Assembly: GCA_965262775.1 (NCBI GenBank)
Contig: CBDHFT010000006.1
Location: forward strand, 248,001 to 312,000
Reading direction: 5' to 3'
DNA: 64,000 nt
Origin: JASGCL01 sp965262775
Lineage (GTDB): Bacteria; Pseudomonadota; Alphaproteobacteria; JASGCL01
Shown: positions 60,557 through 64,000 of the stretch, in pieces
How the letters are laid out: each line of letters begins with the position of its first letter
How positions within the stretch are numbered: position 1 is the stretch's first letter
Translations under genes and position numbers: made by a program
The notes under the pieces: generated by a model
Told to the model about the DNA's origin: nothing
The model's input: only the letters and a program-made list of their open reading frames with translations
Database searches by the model: none

Positions 60557-61609
60557 ATGGTCATAGCCGCCTATAAGGTCGGGTCAACCGCGGTAAAATT
60601 ATGTCAGCAAGCTATACCTCAGAAATTTTATCAATTTTCTGAGTTGGCGGACAGGGACAGCTTGTTGCAGGATAAAAACTTTGAGACTTTGCTGTTGCTA
60701 GACAGCAAGGAAAATAAGTTTGTTAACTTGGTTGATTTCATTGTAAGTTTAGAAAAAGCGGGTGAAAACCTGCCCGCCGCTGCATCATCATTGTTTTGGC
60801 AGGCTGGCTTTGACACGCCGCTGGGTTCCATCGGTTTGTTGGGCACGGCCATTGCGCAGGCACCAACCTTGGGTGATGGCCTGGGCATGTTGCAACGTTA
60901 TTTTTATCTTGTTCAAGATGTCAGCGATATTTGTTTGGTCGTCAATAATGATGTAGCAAAACTTAGCTACCGCATCCTTGACCATGCTATTTGGCCACGC
61001 CGCCGCAACAGCGAATTCATGCTGGGGCTATTGGCGGGGTTGATTTATCGTTATGTTGGCACAAGAGAAATGCCAAAATGTAATATTTACTTCGAACATA
61101 AAAAGGGAAAAGAGAATCTGGCCCATGTGGATTCGCCCTATTATGAAATACATTACGGACATGATGTTAACGCCATTGTTTTTCCTGCGCGGCTGCTTAG
61201 CCTTCCTTCGCCGTCAAGTACAGGGAGCAATTCAAATTATGCCGACGTTATAAAAAATATTAACAAAGAAGCTTCTTTTTATAATCATCAAAAACCCATG
61301 TCGATAAGGGTGGCGCATAAATTGTTGCAAGGTATCAACAAAAAAAATATTAACCAAAAAGAAATTGCCAGCGCGCTTGGCACAACGTCGCGCACCATGC
61401 ACCGTAAATTGCTGGCGGAGAGTAAGAGTTTTAAATCTATCTTGGAGGATTGCCGTAAAAACCAGGCATTATTTGAGATTGCAGTGCGGAAAGAAAAATC
61501 ATTGGCAGAAATTGCTGTGGCCTTGGGTTATTCTGAACATAGCACCTTCACCCGTGCTTTCCAAAAATGGTTCGGGCGTAGTCCAAGAAAATTTTTGGCA
61601 ATGCAGTAG
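60557..61609 (+). CDS. AraC family transcriptional regulator (Arabinose_bd-type N-terminus)
   Basis: A 350-residue regulator with an N-terminal ligand-binding domain of the OruR/ArgR-like type (about 15-205) and a C-terminal AraC DNA-binding domain (about 255-345) with two helix-turn-helix motifs: KEIASALGTTSRTMHRKL and LAEIAVALGYSEHSTFTRAF followed by GRSPRKF. The ligand is unknown. The gene is divergent from hisZ and convergent with the ABC-2 permease gene, 43 bp from its end. Polyamine or amino-acid regulators of this type exist, but nothing here ties it to the transporter genes. Confidence 0.9.
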   Translation: MVIAAYKVGSTAVKLCQQAIPQKFYQFSELADRDSLLQDKNFETLLLLDSKENKFVNLVDFIVSLEKAGENLPAAASSLFWQAGFDTPLGSIGLLGTAIAQAPTLGDGLGMLQRYFYLVQDVSDICLVVNNDVAKLSYRILDHAIWPRRRNSEFMLGLLAGLIYRYVGTREMPKCNIYFEHKKGKENLAHVDSPYYEIHYGHDVNAIVFPARLLSLPSPSSTGSNSNYADVIKNINKEASFYNHQKPMSIRVAHKLLQGINKKNINQKEIASALGTTSRTMHRKLLAESKSFKSILEDCRKNQALFEIAVRKEKSLAEIAVALGYSEHSTFTRAFQKWFGRSPRKFLAMQ

Positions 61610-61651
61610 GTTGCAAAATTGCCGCCGTGGTTTTTTATGTTGCTAACCGTT

Positions 61652-62434
61652 TTATGATTTAAGCCCGTAACCCCTGCGCAATGCCAACCAGGTGATGGCA
61701 AAGCTGATAACCGCTAAGATAGACCATATAATATAACTGTAAGGAATGGGGTTGGAATCAAGGAACCATAATTGCCGAATGGTATATTGCAATTGGTAAA
61801 AGGGATTCCATTCCATAAGAAAACGATATTTTTCGGGCAGGGCGGTGGCATCAAAAAAACTACCCGATAACATAAACAGCGGAAAGATAATGGTGTTATC
61901 CCATTTGGAAATATCATTCCAACGTTTCGCGTTCAGCATCATAAAAAAACCCATGCAGCCCAAAAATATCATGACAAGCATCAGCAGCAGTAAGCCAAGC
62001 AATAAGGCGGATAAAGAAGGCAGCGGGATGCCCAAAAAAAATAATAAAATCAGGACAGGTAGCGAAGAAAGAAAAGCACTTTGCATTTCTTCTACCAACA
62101 CAGAACCCAACCATAGCCAGGATGGCAGGGGGCTCATCATGTAATTTTCTAAAACCCGTTCTAATTTATAAAACATCAAATTATGGGCAACGCCAAAATA
62201 AGAACGGGTGATGGCCGCCATAACCCACAGCCCGACGCCAATGACAAAAAGCCTGTTGGTTTGATAAACATCGCTCTGCCCCGTGCCGATGATGGAAAAA
62301 ACGGCTAACATCAGCATGGCGTTGATGGAATCGATACATGTCCATACATAGGCACGCCGTAGGTTGGTGAGAGCGTTTTTGTAAAGCGTGCCGAACGCAA
62401 CCCACAGATAATTTTTTTTTAACAATTTCGTCAT
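61652..62434 (-). CDS. ABC-2 type transporter permease
   Basis: A 260-residue permease with six transmembrane helices, similar in size and profile to the NodJ/YadH group of exporters. Landmarks are the N-terminal YKNALTNLRRAYVW segment, a cytoplasmic LMFYKLERVLENYMMSPLPSW loop region (split by its conserved P), and NPFYQLQYTIRQL before the last helix. It follows a second permease gene by 19 bp. No ABC ATPase gene is adjacent, so its partner must be elsewhere. The substrate (lipid, polysaccharide or drug) is unknown. Confidence 0.83.
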   Translation of the reverse strand: MTKLLKKNYLWVAFGTLYKNALTNLRRAYVWTCIDSINAMLMLAVFSIIGTGQSDVYQTNRLFVIGVGLWVMAAITRSYFGVAHNLMFYKLERVLENYMMSPLPSWLWLGSVLVEEMQSAFLSSLPVLILLFFLGIPLPSLSALLLGLLLLMLVMIFLGCMGFFMMLNAKRWNDISKWDNTIIFPLFMLSGSFFDATALPEKYRFLMEWNPFYQLQYTIRQLWFLDSNPIPYSYIIWSILAVISFAITWLALRRGYGLKS

Positions 62435-62453
62435 GGCGTGGCGATTCGAAAGA

Positions 62454-63272
62454 TTAACTTTTTAAACGAAAGCCCGACCTAATCACCAACCAAGAAATAA
62501 TGGCCAAAGTAAAATTAATAATGAAAATAATAATCATGCTTAATTCAAGCGCGGTATCCGATATGCCCAAAAACCCATGACGGAAACCATCGATAATAAA
62601 AAAGAAAGGATCGGCATGGGCAATTTTTTGTAGCATGGGGTGCAAACCCTGCACCGAATAAAATGTGCCGCTTAAAAAAATCAGTGGCGTGACAATAAAA
62701 TTGGTGAAGGCGTTCATGTGGTCAAATTTTTGCGCCAAAATGCCGCATAATAGGCCAAGGTTGGCCATCCATAGCGAACCCATCAAAGCAAAATAAATAA
62801 TAATCAACCAGTTGGCTTGGGTAGGAGAAATAAAAAACAGCAGCGGCAACAAACTGGCACCGCCGACCAACATACCGCGCGTCATGCCCGACAACAAAAA
62901 CCCCGCGGTCATTTCAAATGGCGTGATGGGCGACAGCAAGAGGTCAACGAAGGCCCCTTGAATCTTTGAAATTAATATCGCGGATGACACCGAGGCAAAG
63001 GCATTTTGCATGATGGTCATCATGATAATACCAGGGGCGAGAAAATTCTTGGTTTCTTGAAAAACCGCGGGGTCGGTGTTGGTTTTTAAAGCCAGCGAAA
63101 AAACAGTGAAGTAAAGCAGGTTGGTTACCGATGGCGCCACCAAGGTTTGCGCCGCAATATTTAAAAAGCGACGACATTCTTTAACATACAACGTATAAAG
63201 TCCTATCCAATTTATTCCGCGATGGAACATTGGTGGTTGTAATTTACCAAAGCGAGATCCCATATCTGACAT
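62454..63272 (-). CDS. ABC-2 type transporter permease
   Basis: A 272-residue permease of the YadH/NodJ type: NWIGLYTLYVKECRRFL at the N-terminus, SKIQGAFVDLLLSPITPFEM in the first cytoplasmic loop, NFIVTPLIFLSGTFYSV before a loop, and the conserved PFFFIIDGFRHGFLG (about 224-238). It has about six helices. With the downstream permease it forms a two-permease unit that lacks an ATPase in this window. It begins 68 bp downstream of metK. Confidence 0.85.
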   Translation of the reverse strand: MSDMGSRFGKLQPPMFHRGINWIGLYTLYVKECRRFLNIAAQTLVAPSVTNLLYFTVFSLALKTNTDPAVFQETKNFLAPGIIMMTIMQNAFASVSSAILISKIQGAFVDLLLSPITPFEMTAGFLLSGMTRGMLVGGASLLPLLFFISPTQANWLIIIYFALMGSLWMANLGLLCGILAQKFDHMNAFTNFIVTPLIFLSGTFYSVQGLHPMLQKIAHADPFFFIIDGFRHGFLGISDTALELSMIIIFIINFTLAIISWLVIRSGFRLKS

Positions 63273-63340
63273 GATTTAGGGTTATCATGTTGCCAATAAA
63301 ATAGCAATCTTATAAAAATATTAAGCCCGCCAGGGTAGAA

Positions 63341-64000
63341 CTAATGTTTAAAACCATCCACCAGGTCAAGTTTTTCCCAAGGGAACAACCCGTCTTTTGC
63401 ATCGCGGCCGAAGTGGCCATAACTGCTGGTTGGTACGTAAATAGCACGGTGCAGATTTAATTTTTCACGGATGCCCCAAGGTGAAAGATTGACCAAGCTG
63501 TCTATCTTGGCAACGATTTTCTCTTCGCTTACCTTACCCGTGCCGTAGGTGTTGACATAAACCGAAAGGGGTTTGGCAACGCCGATGGCGTAGGAAATTT
63601 GAATGGCGCATTTATCACATAAACCCGCCGCCACAATATTTTTTGCCAAATAACGCGCGGCGTAGGCCGCCGAACGGTCGACCTTGCTGGGGTCTTTACC
63701 CGAAAAAGCACCGCCACCGTGGGGCGCGGCACCGCCATAAGTATCGACAATAATTTTTCGCCCAGTCAAACCCGCATCGCCATCGGGGCCGCCGATAACA
63801 AAATTCCCTGTCGGGTTGATATAAATTTCATCATTGCCTGGCATCCAACCCTTGGGCAATATTTTTTCGATATGCGGCATGACAATATCGCGCACTTGCT
63901 TTTGGGTTAACCCAGCGTCATGTTGCGTGGAAACCACGATGGAGGTTGCCTTGACGGGTTTGCCCCCGTCATAAAGCAAGGTCACTTGGCTTTTGGCGTC
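63341..64000 (-). CDS. metK: S-adenosylmethionine synthetase, C-terminal portion (cut by window edge)
   Basis: ATP + methionine to SAM. Only the last 219 residues lie in the window; the frame is open to the edge. The central and C-terminal blocks are clear: NPTGNFVIGGPDGDAGLTGRK (the 2 ends trimmed in family consensus), the signature G-G-G-A-F-S-G-K-D-P-S-K-V-D-R-S-A-A-Y (family PS00377-like block), and QISYAIGVAKPLSVYV. SAM from this enzyme is the cofactor of the methyltransferases seen elsewhere in the window. Confidence 0.95.
   Translation of the reverse strand, partial: DAKSQVTLLYDGGKPVKATSIVVSTQHDAGLTQKQVRDIVMPHIEKILPKGWMPGNDEIYINPTGNFVIGGPDGDAGLTGRKIIVDTYGGAAPHGGGAFSGKDPSKVDRSAAYAARYLAKNIVAAGLCDKCAIQISYAIGVAKPLSVYVNTYGTGKVSEEKIVAKIDSLVNLSPWGIREKLNLHRAIYVPTSSYGHFGRDAKDGLFPWEKLDLVDGFKH

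Noticed and set aside
60334..60564. A 76-codon minus-strand frame across the hisZ/AraC gap
   Set aside because: It overlaps the AraC start, has no ribosome binding site and has the composition of an AT-rich intergenic region.

Overview
This window reads as a stretch of an alphaproteobacterial chromosome. The evidence is gene content rather than any marker RNA: an AccD without the usual zinc-ribbon cysteines, HemJ as the protoporphyrinogen oxidase, HisZ, a trpA-accD pair, and a sulfate-assimilation operon of the alphaproteobacterial type (CysG-DUF2849-CysI-DUF934-CysH-CysD-CysN). By eye the base composition is in the mid-40s % GC, with clearly AT-richer patches. I cannot place it to order. Abundant uptake genes for polyamines and betaine would suit a marine or host-associated heterotroph, but that is a guess. 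No rRNA, tRNA, CRISPR array, transposase or integrase was recognised.

Layout. 1-1713: the first codons of a divergent LysR/OxyR-type regulator, an OxyR-like site, and catalase. 1842-4097: a cell-wall amidase. 4135-8432: a polyamine-type ABC transporter with a terminator after the binding-protein gene. 8588-12891: yciB, recO (convergent, overlapping), a CNNM/CorC-type protein behind a long leader, a DUF2889 protein and folA. 12912-14933 (minus): a tungstate-like ABC permease and ATPase without a binding protein, plus a TVP38 protein. 15009-19570 (minus): yaaA, an M23 peptidase, xseA and a serine beta-lactamase-fold hydrolase. 19657-21976: an AT-rich accessory island with a putative restriction endonuclease, an adenine methyltransferase, an unknown 90-aa ORF and a HicB-like small protein. 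22070-27435: rimP-nusA-infB-rbfA without ylxR. 27453-30521 (minus): accD, trpA, hom.

30835-39703 is a ten-gene assimilatory sulfate-reduction operon: ferredoxin-NADP reductase, [2Fe-2S] ferredoxin, a CysG-like protein, DUF2849, sulfite reductase, DUF934, APS reductase, CysD, an AT-rich FkbM methyltransferase and CysN. Read together, sulfate is activated by CysDN to APS, APS is reduced by a CC...CxxC-type CysH, and sulfite is reduced to sulfide by siroheme CysI using electrons from NADPH through FNR and ferredoxin. The CysG-like protein keeps its dehydrogenase/chelatase half, but its methyltransferase half looks truncated and degenerate.

39790-42306: two tandem paralogous betaine-type binding proteins with related leaders and no permease or ATPase. 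42328-43782: a beta-hydroxyacid dehydrogenase and an isolated atpI-like gene. 44099-53253: a strong promoter inside a perfect inverted repeat, driving a single gene for a roughly 3000-residue cadherin-like repeat protein, probably an exported adhesin; no secretion genes are visible. 53358-60291 (minus): dsbD/scsB-like, hemJ, hemE, mrp, purA, hisZ. 60557-61609: an AraC-type regulator. 61652-63272 (minus): two ABC-2 permeases without an ATPase. 63341-64000 (minus): the C-terminal part of metK, cut by the window edge.

The parts most worth attention are the giant repeat protein and its promoter architecture, the FkbM gene lodged between cysD and cysN, the truncated CysG, the duplicated orphan betaine-binding proteins with structured leaders, and the restriction-modification island with two unassigned small genes. 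I did not find one locus that clearly amounts to a wholly new system.
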